Source: an uncultured Phascolarctobacterium sp.
Lineage (GTDB): Bacteria > Bacillota > Negativicutes > Acidaminococcales > Acidaminococcaceae
DNA: 12,248 nt
Direction: 5' to 3'
Assembly (NCBI GenBank): GCA_900547415.1
Contig: URGS01000040.1
Location: forward strand, 1-12,248
Shown: positions 5,892 to 12,248 of the stretch, in pieces
Layout of the letters: each line of letters begins with the position of its first letter
Numbering within the stretch: the stretch's first letter is position 1
The notes under the pieces: generated by a model
What the model was told of the DNA's origin: nothing
What the model saw: only the letters and a program-made list of their open reading frames with translations
The model's database searches: none
Translations under genes and position numbers: made by a program

Positions 5892-7682
5892 TTATTCCTT
5901 AGATTTGGAATCAACAACCTCTTTCAGCATTGCCTCGAACTCAGCAAAGCTCATTGCACCCAAATCGCCTTTTGCACGATGACGCGGGGAAACAGTACCG
6001 TTTTCCATGTCGCGGTCGCCAACAACCAGCATGTAGGGAACTTTTTCCATTTGTGCTTCTCTGATCTTCTTGCCAATCTTTTCGCTGCGTGCGTCAACAG
6101 TTGCACGGAAGCCGCCGCATTCCAGCTTACGCATCAGGTCGTAGCAGTAGTCAGCAGCACGGTCAGTTACAGGCAGGAAGCGAACTTGCTCAGGAGCGAT
6201 CCAGGTAGGCAGAGCGCCTGCATATTTTTCGATAAGCAGTGCCAGAGTACGCTCATAGCAGCCCATGGAGGTACGGTGGATGATGTAGGGCAGTTGTTTT
6301 TGACCATTTTCATCAACATAGTACATACCAAACTTCTCAGCCAGCAGCATATCAATTTGAATGGTAATAAGGGTATCTTCCTTACCAAATACGTTTTTGA
6401 TTTGGATATCCAGCTTAGGACCATAGAAAGCAGCTTCGTCAATACCAACCTTGTATTCGATGCCAAGATCGTCAAGAATGTGCTTCATAACGCCTTGTGC
6501 ATGCTCCCATTGTTCAGGAGTGCCTTCGTACTTGTCGGTGTTGTTAGGATCCCATTGGGAGAAGCGGAAGGAGCAGTCTTCCTTCAGGCCCAGGGTTTCC
6601 ATGCAGTAGTTAGCCAGTTCAAAGCAGCCACGGAACTCTTCTTCCAGCTGATCAGGACGAATAATCAGATGGCCCTCAGAAATGGTGAATTGACGAACAC
6701 GGATCAGGCCGTGCATTTCGCCGGAATCTTCGTTACGGAACAGGGTGGAGGTTTCGCCTAAACGCATAGGCAGCTCACGATAGGAGCGTTGACGGTTCAG
6801 GAACACCTGATATTGGAAGGGGCAGGTCATAGGACGCAGAGCAAAGCACTCTTTGGTTTCGTCATGGGGATCGCCCAGAACGAACATGCCGTCAAGATAG
6901 TGGTCCCAGTGACCGGAAATACGATACAGGTCGCGTTTAGCCATCAGCGGAGTCTTGGTCAGCAAATAGCCGCGTTTTTGCTCGGTATCCTCAATCCAGC
7001 GTTGCAGCAGTTGGATAACACGTGCACCTTTCGGCAGCAGAATGGGCAGACCTTGACCAATGTAGTCAACGGTGGTGAAGAATTCCAGCTCACGACCCAG
7101 CTTGTTATGATCGCGTTTCAGAGCTTCAGCCTGTTGCTCCAGGTATGCGTCCAGCTCTTCCTTTTTCGGGAATGCTACACCATAAATACGCTGCAGCATT
7201 TTACGGCTGGAGTCGCCGCGCCAGTAAGCACCGGTTGCAGAGGTCAGCTTAATAGCATTGCCTTTAATGCGGCCAGTGGAATCCAGGTGAGGACCTGCAC
7301 ACAGGTCAGTAAAATCACCTTGTTTGTAGAAGCTGATTACAGCGTCTTCAGGAAGGTCATTGATGAGCTCTACTTTGTAGGGTTCTTCTTTTTCTTCCAT
7401 AAAATTAATAGCTTCTGCGCGAGGCAGTTCAAAACGTTCTAATTTCAGCTTTTCTTTGCAGATTTTACGCATTTCCGCTTCCAGGTCAGCCAAATCCTCA
7501 GGGCTGAAGGGAGACGGAGTATCGAAATCATAGTAGAAACCATTTTCGATGCTGGGACCAATGGCCAGCTTTACATCAGGATGCAGTCTTTTCATAGCCT
7601 GCGCCAAAACGTGGGAGCAGGTATGCCAATAGATTTTGCGATATTCTTCGTTTTCAAAAGTAAATTTGTTTTCTTCAGACAT
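5892..7682 (-). CDS. thrS: Threonyl-tRNA synthetase, form without the N-terminal TGS domain
   Basis: This class II synthetase charges tRNA-Thr with threonine and hydrolyses mischarged Ser-tRNA-Thr. At 596 residues it is shorter than the 642-residue E. coli enzyme, because the N-terminal TGS domain (about 60 residues) is absent; the protein starts almost directly in the editing domain. Editing residues are present: H20 and H24 in HTCSH, and C128 and H132 in CAGPH. The catalytic core follows, with motif 2 FRNEDSGEMHGLIRVRQF (315-332), the three zinc ligands C287, H338 and H469, and motif 3 around CYERTLALL. The anticodon-binding domain covers about 495-590. AGGAGG lies 8 bases before the ATG. 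An intact T-box precedes it. No ATG-led extension encoding a TGS domain is possible, because the upstream DNA is the T-box. Confidence 0.97.
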   Translation of the reverse strand: MSEENKFTFENEEYRKIYWHTCSHVLAQAMKRLHPDVKLAIGPSIENGFYYDFDTPSPFSPEDLADLEAEMRKICKEKLKLERFELPRAEAINFMEEKEEPYKVELINDLPEDAVISFYKQGDFTDLCAGPHLDSTGRIKGNAIKLTSATGAYWRGDSSRKMLQRIYGVAFPKKEELDAYLEQQAEALKRDHNKLGRELEFFTTVDYIGQGLPILLPKGARVIQLLQRWIEDTEQKRGYLLTKTPLMAKRDLYRISGHWDHYLDGMFVLGDPHDETKECFALRPMTCPFQYQVFLNRQRSYRELPMRLGETSTLFRNEDSGEMHGLIRVRQFTISEGHLIIRPDQLEEEFRGCFELANYCMETLGLKEDCSFRFSQWDPNNTDKYEGTPEQWEHAQGVMKHILDDLGIEYKVGIDEAAFYGPKLDIQIKNVFGKEDTLITIQIDMLLAEKFGMYYVDENGQKQLPYIIHRTSMGCYERTLALLIEKYAGALPTWIAPEQVRFLPVTDRAADYCYDLMRKLECGGFRATVDARSEKIGKKIREAQMEKVPYMLVVGDRDMENGTVSPRHRAKGDLGAMSFAEFEAMLKEVVDSKSKE

Positions 7683-7731
7683 TTTCTTGACCTCCTAAAA
7701 TCTATACATAAGAACTGTGAGAGGTGAAGGT

Positions 7732-7988
7732 AAAAAAATAAACCCCAATCCCTCACAACAAGGGACGGAGTTATCCGCGGTTCCACCCTAATTGACTCAA
7801 AAATTATGAGCCCACTCGGTACCGTTAACGCCGGTAATACGGACTAGCATACTTGCCTAGGCTTTCCGTAGTCAGTTTGAAGGTGGTACACCATTCGTCA
7901 TACTCAGCTGCTCGCAGCAAATGCAGCATTCTCTGGGGAGATCAGAACGACGGTTAATCCTTCGCATTACAGATTTGATTTTTGTTTA
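7732..7988 (-). promoter_or_regulatory. T-box riboswitch controlling thrS (threonine specifier ACC)
   Basis: The leader RNA senses uncharged tRNA-Thr and then allows read-through into thrS. The T-box core AGGGTGGAACCGCGG lies at 7775-7789. Stem I is closed by GAAGG (7959-7963) with CCTTC (7879-7883), and an upper helix CGTC/GACG (7949-7952 with 7896-7899) encloses the specifier loop. The codon ACC at 7885-7887 is followed by the expected purine A and reads threonine, matching the gene. The terminator stem pairs 7741-7753 with 7761-7772 (loop around 7754-7760), followed by a run of T at 7732-7740. The antiterminator would form between the T-box bulge and the 5' part of the terminator. Confidence 0.95.
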
Positions 7989-7995
7989 CTAGACA

Positions 7996-8023
7996 ATTAT
8001 AGCACACTGGCACCGCTTGTCAA
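7996..8023 (-). promoter_or_regulatory. Promoter of the T-box-thrS transcript
   Basis: On the minus strand there is a perfect -35 TTGACA (8018-8023), a 16-base spacer and a perfect -10 TATAAT (7996-8001). It is the only strong promoter upstream of the T-box and sits just before stem I. Confidence 0.9.
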
Positions 8024-8164
8024 TGGTACTAGAAAAAACTGTGCAAATTTAGTATAATAATAAAATGTAATGGAATCTTCTATATTGTAAAGTGTTCCTT
8101 TATTTACACTTTTTAATTAAAATACACTTTACTACTATTTTTATTTTGAGAGAGAAGGATAGCT
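8024..8164. other. AT-rich space upstream of the DUF4127 gene
   Basis: This short divergent region carries no gene. A plus-strand TATAAT occurs at 8053-8058 but lacks a -35 box at the expected distance. The 7-mer ACACTTT occurs at 8106-8112 and 8124-8130 and in inverted form at 8089-8095, so a hairpin AAGTGT...ACACTT or a binding site is possible. The ribosome binding site AGAAGGA precedes the ATG at 8165 by 7 bases. Confidence 0.35.
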
Positions 8165-9742
8165 ATGGTATTAAGAAAAATTTGGCAAAAAAGCCTGCTT
8201 GCGGCAGTATGTACTGCTGGCTGTATGCTTTCCCCCGCTGCTCATGCTGAAGATCTGACCATTATCTATGTACCTCTCGATAACAGACCTGTCTGTGACG
8301 ACTATGTACGTCAGACGATGGAGGCAGCGGGCTGCAAAATCATTCAGCCGCCGGAAAAATTTATAGCTGATAACAACAAAAATGCTGACCCTGAAAAAAT
8401 CTGGGAATGGTTAGAACGCAAGGCACCCAAGGCTGACGCAGCTGTCATCAGCACTGACACTCTTATTTATGGTGGTCTGGTAGCTTCAAGAACGCACCTG
8501 CTTAGTCAAGATACTCTAAATGCGCGCATCAACAGGTTGGCAAATCTTAAGGCTTCTTTGCCCATAAAGATTTACGCCTTCTCTACTATTATGCGTACTC
8601 CCAGAGCCAGCAAGGGACGTGTGGAACCTCCCTACTATACTGTGTGCGGGCCAAGCATTTTTGCCTACAGCGAGCTTTTGGACAAAGAAAATCAAAACAA
8701 ACTAACCTTAATAGATAAATTAAAAATGCAGACCTTAGAACGTAATCTTCCTGCAGCAGAGCTTGGTGACTGGCTGCAGCGCCGAGAAAAAAATCTTAAG
8801 GTTAATATTCAGCTTACCAGACTGGCACGCAGCAACCGTTTTCACTATCTGGCCATAGGCAAGGATGACAACGCAACCTTGTCCTCTACGCATATGGAAG
8901 CACGTGAGCTGGCACGCAGTACCTTTGGTGTTTCGCCGCAGGTCATGCAGATTATAGATGGAGTTGATCAGTTAGGCATACTGCTTATGGCCAGAGCCTA
9001 CAACGAAGCCAACAAGCTTACCCCCTCTATTTATACAGAGTACTCTCCCGGTGTAGGGGCCTCTACCCTGCCTCAGTACAGCGACGCGCGCCTGCAGGAT
9101 TCTGTTCCGCAGCAAATCATAGCGGCCGGAGCACAGCAGGCTAACCAACCTCAAGGTGCAGGCTTTATTCTGGCTATCAACACTCCTGCCGACGGTATCG
9201 TAAAAGATTCCACTGCGGACGACAACCAGTTCTTTGCCTCTCCTGCTAACAAGGCCTTTATTCATACTCTAAGCCACCAAATTGATGGTGGTGCCAAAAT
9301 ATCCTTAGCAGACATAAGCTACTCCAACGGTGCTGACAACGGCTTTATGAACGCCCTGGCCAACACAGGCAAGCTGCCTGAACTGCTGGCCTACAACGGC
9401 TGGAATACTGCTGACAACGCTATTGGCTTTGCCATCGCCCAAGGCATAATGGCCATGCATATGCAGCCTCAGGATAAGGATCTGCTAATGCGCCAGCGCA
9501 TCATAGATGATTGGTATTACCAGAGCAATGCCAGACGCTGGGTATCCGACGCGCTCTCCAAGCATAACCGTGAGGAAATGAAATATGAGCTTGATATAGC
9601 AGAAGAGCCAGTTCTGAAAAAGATTACTGCTGACTGCTATGAGCTGGCAAAAAAATATTCCTTTACCCGCAGCACAGACTTCGAGCTTTCCTTCCCATGG
9701 AAACGCTTATTCGAGGTTGACGTAAAAATTAAAAAGAAATAA
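8165..9742 (+). CDS. Exported DUF4127 family protein, function unknown
   Basis: This 525-residue protein has an N-terminal signal peptide (basic KIWQK, hydrophobic core, AHA cleavage site after residue 28), so it is exported. The body matches DUF4127: YVPLDNRPVC (35-44), STDTLIYGGLVASRTH (96-111), GKDDNATLS (232-240), DGVDQLGILLMAR (265-277), LADISYSNGADNGF (381-394), NGWNTADNAIGFAIAQG (411-427), DDWYYQ (448-453) and the C-terminal FPWKRLFEVDV (510-520). The conserved blocks are rich in Asp, Asn and Thr, which hints at a metal- or sugar-binding site, but no reaction is established and I do not assign one. AGAAGGA lies 7 bases before the ATG. The gene stands alone, divergent from thrS, with its own strong terminator. 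Length is normal for the family and no key block appears to be lost. Confidence 0.9.
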   Translation: MVLRKIWQKSLLAAVCTAGCMLSPAAHAEDLTIIYVPLDNRPVCDDYVRQTMEAAGCKIIQPPEKFIADNNKNADPEKIWEWLERKAPKADAAVISTDTLIYGGLVASRTHLLSQDTLNARINRLANLKASLPIKIYAFSTIMRTPRASKGRVEPPYYTVCGPSIFAYSELLDKENQNKLTLIDKLKMQTLERNLPAAELGDWLQRREKNLKVNIQLTRLARSNRFHYLAIGKDDNATLSSTHMEARELARSTFGVSPQVMQIIDGVDQLGILLMARAYNEANKLTPSIYTEYSPGVGASTLPQYSDARLQDSVPQQIIAAGAQQANQPQGAGFILAINTPADGIVKDSTADDNQFFASPANKAFIHTLSHQIDGGAKISLADISYSNGADNGFMNALANTGKLPELLAYNGWNTADNAIGFAIAQGIMAMHMQPQDKDLLMRQRIIDDWYYQSNARRWVSDALSKHNREEMKYELDIAEEPVLKKITADCYELAKKYSFTRSTDFELSFPWKRLFEVDVKIKKK

Positions 9743-9746
9743 AAAT

Positions 9747-9810
9747 AAAATGCTCCCATATAGCACGCAGATATTTAACCTAATGCTTTGCTGTATAGGG
9801 AGCATTTTTT
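9747..9810 (+). terminator. Terminator after the DUF4127 gene
   Basis: Five bases after the stop codon, AAAATGCTCCC (9747-9757) pairs with GGGAGCATTTT (9798-9808). The stem is extended by TATAGCA with TGCTGTATA (one bulged base), and a run of T follows on the plus strand. The minus strand also ends in a T-rich run, so the element could stop transcription from either direction. Confidence 0.9.
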
Positions 9811-9959
9811 ACCCTTCTTTCAGTTTTTTCTGATGCTTCTATCTAACATCAATATTGCACAGCAGCAATTTATTCAATTCTACTCTCCAAAACTGCTGTC
9901 AAAAAATTCAGCAGTCTTTGTAAAGAAAAAATACATATGAATAAACTCCATAAGCATAT

Positions 9960-9995
9960 AAAAAATCCCGCCATCATATGATAGCGGGATTTTTG
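9960..9995 (-). terminator. Terminator after the SLC13/DASS symporter gene
   Basis: A near-perfect palindrome (9965-9990, arms ATCCCGC and GCGGGAT around ATCATATGAT) lies 25 bases past the symporter stop codon. On the minus strand it is followed by six T. A/T runs on both sides make it look bidirectional, as expected between convergent genes. Confidence 0.9.
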
Positions 9996-10019
9996 TTAGC
10001 TTAGTACGTCTCTGTCAAA

Positions 10020-11294
10020 TTATTTGCCAGGGAAGAAAGGCCATACGATAGGAATTACAACCAGGGATACGATGAAAGCTACGATTACCAGACCGGTACC
10101 AGCTTTAACATAGTCCATGAATTTGTATCCGCCAGGGCCAAGTACCAGAGTGTTCGGAGGAGTACCTACCGGAGTTGCGAATGCGCAGGATGCTGCAACT
10201 GCGATAGCCATCAGAACTGCTTTCGGGTCAGCGCCCAGTTGTTGGGAAATTGCAATACCGATCGGGCACAGCAGAGCTGCGGATGCGGTGTTGGACATGA
10301 ATTGGGTCAGGCCGCAGGACAGGATGAACAGAACTGCAGTTACAACCATAGGAGAAGGAGAACCACCCATCATACCAACGGTCCATTCAGCGATCAGTTT
10401 GCCAGCGCCGGTTTTATCCATTGCTGCGGATACAGGCATCATACCTGCGAACAGGAAGATGGTTACCCAGTCAATAGAAGCATAAGCTTGTTTTTCAGTC
10501 AGGCAGCCAGTCAGTACGCAAACCAGAGCACCGATGATAGCAGCCATTTCCAGGGATACACCAGGGATACCAATTGCCATTACGAAAACTACGCAAGCCA
10601 GAATAATACCGGAAATCCACATTTTTTTGGAATCAGTGCTGGTAGCTTCGATTTCTTGTTCGATTTCTTGGTCAGCACTCAGTTCTACCTTCGGCAGCAG
10701 GTGTTTACCAATGAACATCATGTAAATCATGCCTGCGATAGATACAGGAATACCGATCCATGCGAATTCGAAGAAGCCGAAGGGTTCCAGACCAGCAGCA
10801 GTCATTGCACCAGTTGCAATGATGTTAGGAGGAGTACCTACCATGGTGATGATACCACCCCAACCGCAAGCGAATGCCAAAGGCATCAATTGACGGGAAG
10901 CGGGGATTTTAGCTGCGGAGCAGATGCCCAGTGCTACAGGCAGCAGGCAAGCTGCGGTACCAGTGTTGGACAGAACTGCGGACAGAACAGTACCAACGGT
11001 CATCAGACCAAACATCAGGCTGTTTTCACCAGTGCCGCAGAGACCAACTACTACGTTACCGATTTTTTGAGCCAGACCGGTGTAGAACATTGCTGCACCT
11101 ACAACGAACATGCCTGCGAACAGTACTACGGTGGAGTTAGACAGACCGGAGAATACTTGTTTAGCAGGGATAAAACCTAACAGGCCGCAAGCGATTGCGC
11201 CTGACATTGCAGTAACTGCCAGAGGGATAAGTTCGGTTACAAAAAACAGAGCAATTACTGCCAACATAATGAGACATTTTACTGCTTGAGACAT
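10020..11294 (-). CDS. SLC13/DASS family sodium-coupled anion (dicarboxylate-type) symporter
   Basis: This 424-residue inner-membrane transporter is of the divalent anion:sodium symporter family, which imports succinate, malate, fumarate, citrate or sulfate with sodium. The two inverted halves each show the family pair of motifs: SNT (109-111) with GTPPN (153-157), and SNT (334-336) with GTPPN (377-381). In VcINDY the SNT loops bind sodium and substrate. A charged, glutamate-rich cytoplasmic loop (about 205-222) joins the halves. I chose the ATG at 11292-11294 because AGGAGG precedes it by 7 bases; an ATG in frame at 11376-11378 would add 28 polar residues and lacks such a site. Codon use is narrow (CTG, GGT, AAC, ACC; no ATA or AGA in the first 60 codons), which suggests high expression. 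A decarboxylase beta subunit gene upstream supports a dicarboxylate substrate, but this is inference. Confidence 0.92.
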   Translation of the reverse strand: MSQAVKCLIMLAVIALFFVTELIPLAVTAMSGAIACGLLGFIPAKQVFSGLSNSTVVLFAGMFVVGAAMFYTGLAQKIGNVVVGLCGTGENSLMFGLMTVGTVLSAVLSNTGTAACLLPVALGICSAAKIPASRQLMPLAFACGWGGIITMVGTPPNIIATGAMTAAGLEPFGFFEFAWIGIPVSIAGMIYMMFIGKHLLPKVELSADQEIEQEIEATSTDSKKMWISGIILACVVFVMAIGIPGVSLEMAAIIGALVCVLTGCLTEKQAYASIDWVTIFLFAGMMPVSAAMDKTGAGKLIAEWTVGMMGGSPSPMVVTAVLFILSCGLTQFMSNTASAALLCPIGIAISQQLGADPKAVLMAIAVAASCAFATPVGTPPNTLVLGPGGYKFMDYVKAGTGLVIVAFIVSLVVIPIVWPFFPGK

Positions 11295-11325
11295 TATGTT
11301 TCCTCCTTTTAAAAATTTTAATTTA

Positions 11326-11351
11326 TATACAGTGCGGAGATGCACTATATA
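11326..11351 (-). other. Hairpin in the symporter leader RNA
   Basis: In the 5' leader of the symporter mRNA, TATATAGTGC (11342-11351) pairs with GCACTGTATA (11326-11335) through ten base pairs, one of them G-U, around the loop ATCTCC. The loop contains CTCC, complementary to the GGAG of the ribosome binding site about 20 bases downstream. A regulatory role is speculative. Confidence 0.5.
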
Positions 11352-11426
11352 ACAGTTTAATATATAGGAAGTTTTCAAAGAGCTTGGGAAATATTCTATG
11401 TATTTTTTTACATTCCCTTGGCTTCT

Positions 11427-11435
11427 ATTATAGCA
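11427..11435 (-). promoter_or_regulatory. Extended -10 promoter of the symporter gene
   Basis: The minus strand reads TGCTATAAT, a perfect -10 box with the extended TGn element. No good -35 box is seen. Transcription would start near 11420, giving a leader of about 125 bases before the start codon. Confidence 0.6.
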
Positions 11436-12002
11436 CTCGCAGAAGAAAATAAAAAGCCATATTCATATATTTTTCACACTTTATCTGTAATGTTGGTATT
11501 TGTAGAATGTACATTAGTGCTATTTTGTTGTAAAAGTTTTATTTCTTTATTTTACTAATTGTTTTGTTTACTTTACTTAACAGATTACTTTAATTTTTTA
11601 TTTCTCCCAAAATGTATATTTTACATTGCCGTCAATATTTTGACATATATTTCCCGATGTAATTTACTGTTGTACTTTCCTCATCTATATTGTTACGCAT
11701 GCTTTTTTCATTAGTAAGGTATCTCTTGGTGCTTCACTTCGCCCCTATTTCTGTTTGTCTTACAAGTCCTGAAACACAATTTAATAATCCTGCCATATTC
11801 TTTTATAGTTATCTTATATTTTCTCCAAAAGAACGTCTTTTTTATTAAATGTTACGATAAACTCCCGATACTTATATTGCTGCGAGACTCGCCATTGTTC
11901 TTGTGAGTTTTATCATGTCCTGGTTTCTATCTATGTTCCCCTATAAACAGCTACAAATGCGCTGAACCTATTATGTGTATATCTCGACAATATGAAAAAT
12001 AG
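11436..12002. other. Gene-free AT-rich intergenic region
   Basis: About 570 bases hold no reading frame I can support on either strand. Visible structure is limited to small dyads: AATGTA-TATTT-TACATT (11611-11627), GTCAA-TATT-TTGAC (11631-11644) and the GC-rich GCGAG-A-CTCGC (11882-11892). One copy of CTTTACTTA at 11571-11579 repeats a motif found twice before the trkH-type gene. The stretch may be upstream control DNA for the symporter or the decayed remains of a gene. Confidence 0.5.
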
Positions 12003-12038
12003 ACAAAATAAATAGAGGGTGCGAAATTCGCACCCTCT
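12003..12038 (-). terminator. Terminator after the decarboxylase beta subunit gene
   Basis: A perfect inverted repeat of 12 bp on each side of a single central base (12014-12038, arms AGAGGGTGCGAA and TTCGCACCCTCT) lies 22 bases past the stop codon. On the minus strand it is followed by ATTTATTTTG, a moderate U-rich tail. Confidence 0.85.
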
Positions 12039-12060
12039 GTAGGGGAGTTGCAAGTTAAAT

Positions 12061-12248
12061 TTATTTAGCAACAGGACCGATCATAGCCAGCATGGTACCT
12101 GCAGCAACTGCAGTACCGATTACGCCTGCAACGTTGGGGCCCATAGCATGCATGAGCAGGAAGTTAGCAGGGTTGCATTGTTGGCCAACTTTTTGGGATA
12201 CACGTGCTGCCATAGGAACTGCAGATACACCTGCGGAACCAATCAACG
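12061..12248 (-). CDS. Sodium-translocating decarboxylase beta subunit, C-terminal end (partial)
   Basis: Only the last 61 or so codons are in the window; the gene continues past the right edge, so no start is given. The sequence matches the C-terminus of the beta subunits of oxaloacetate (OadB), methylmalonyl-CoA (MmdB) and glutaconyl-CoA (GcdB) decarboxylases: IGSAGVSAVPMAARVSQKVG, then NFLLMHAMGPNVAGVIGTAV. These membrane proteins use biotin carboxyl decarboxylation to pump sodium out of the cell. The three substrate types cannot be told apart from this fragment. It is transcribed toward the SLC13 symporter, but a terminator and a long gap separate them. Codon use is narrow, as in highly expressed genes. 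Confidence 0.93.
   Translation of the reverse strand, partial: LIGSAGVSAVPMAARVSQKVGQQCNPANFLLMHAMGPNVAGVIGTAVAAGTMLAMIGPVAK

Noticed and set aside
8053..8058. Plus-strand TATAAT as promoter of the DUF4127 gene
   Set aside because: There is no -35 box or extended -10 element, and the region is so AT-rich that such hexamers are expected by chance.
9859..9915. Alternative hairpins between ACAGCAG (9859-9865), CTGCTG (9893-9898) and CAGCAG (9909-9914)
   Set aside because: Arms are only 6-7 bp with large loops and no strong U-tract. They may be chance repeats in the convergent spacer between two proper terminators.
11295..11378. Upstream ATG extension of the symporter by 28 residues
   Set aside because: No ribosome binding site precedes it, the residues are polar and unlike the family, and AGGAGG is correctly spaced for the ATG at 11294.
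11699..11848. Plus-strand 49-codon reading frame in the large intergenic gap
   Set aside because: There is no ribosome binding site, no recognisable domain, and its composition fits translated AT-rich spacer.
11632..11909. Short minus-strand frames (11814-11909 and 11632-11700), the second ending in YIGKYMSKY, which resembles the YxxKY motif of rolling-circle replication proteins
   Set aside because: The pieces are only 22 to 31 codons, lie in different frames with stops, and no other replication motif is visible. A decayed gene remains possible but is unsupported.
1..12248. CRISPR array, insertion sequence, integrase or toxin-antitoxin pair
   Set aside because: I read both strands and found no regularly spaced repeats, transposase or integrase genes, attachment sites or small paired genes.

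Overview
The window is bacterial. It looks like a low-to-mid-GC member of the Firmicutes, most plausibly an anaerobic Negativicute such as a Phascolarctobacterium or Acidaminococcus relative; this placement is an inference from gene content, not a proven identity. The supporting facts are a T-box leader, an L20-type attenuator, strong AGGAGG ribosome binding sites, Ktr-type potassium transport, and the end of a sodium-pumping decarboxylase beta subunit beside an SLC13-type anion symporter. Every complete gene, and the partial one at the right edge, ends in TAA.

Left part (1-4282, all minus strand). The 5' part of a tRNA gene, probably tRNA-Tyr, runs off the left edge behind a consensus promoter. 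Upstream of it, in transcription order, lie an AEC-family permease, a TrkH/KtrB potassium translocation subunit, its TrkA/KtrA cytosolic RCK partner and a TrmH/SpoU rRNA 2'-O-methyltransferase. The promoter region of the potassium channel gene holds inverted and direct repeats around two TATAAT boxes.

Central part (4356-8023, minus strand). This is the conserved translation block thrS - infC - rpmI - rplT. ThrS (a form without the N-terminal TGS domain) is controlled by a complete T-box with an ACC threonine specifier. infC-rpmI-rplT has its own strong promoter and a structured leader ending in a terminator hairpin, which fits L20-mediated attenuation. infC almost certainly starts at an AUU codon, the classic IF-3 autoregulatory start.

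Right part (8024-12248). A divergent plus-strand gene encodes an exported DUF4127 protein of unknown function and ends in a strong terminator. Facing it is a minus-strand SLC13/DASS sodium:dicarboxylate-type symporter with its own terminator, a 130-base leader and a promoter. Then comes about 570 bases of AT-rich DNA without a convincing gene. At the edge is the C-terminal 61 codons of the beta subunit of a sodium-translocating decarboxylase. Together the last two genes suggest sodium-coupled uptake and decarboxylation of dicarboxylic acids (for example succinate metabolism); the substrate is inferred.

I see no CRISPR array, insertion sequence or intact prophage. Most of the window is well-understood core genome. 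The points most worth following up are the DUF4127 protein, the trkH control region, the long leader and empty intergenic space around the symporter, and the non-ATG infC start.
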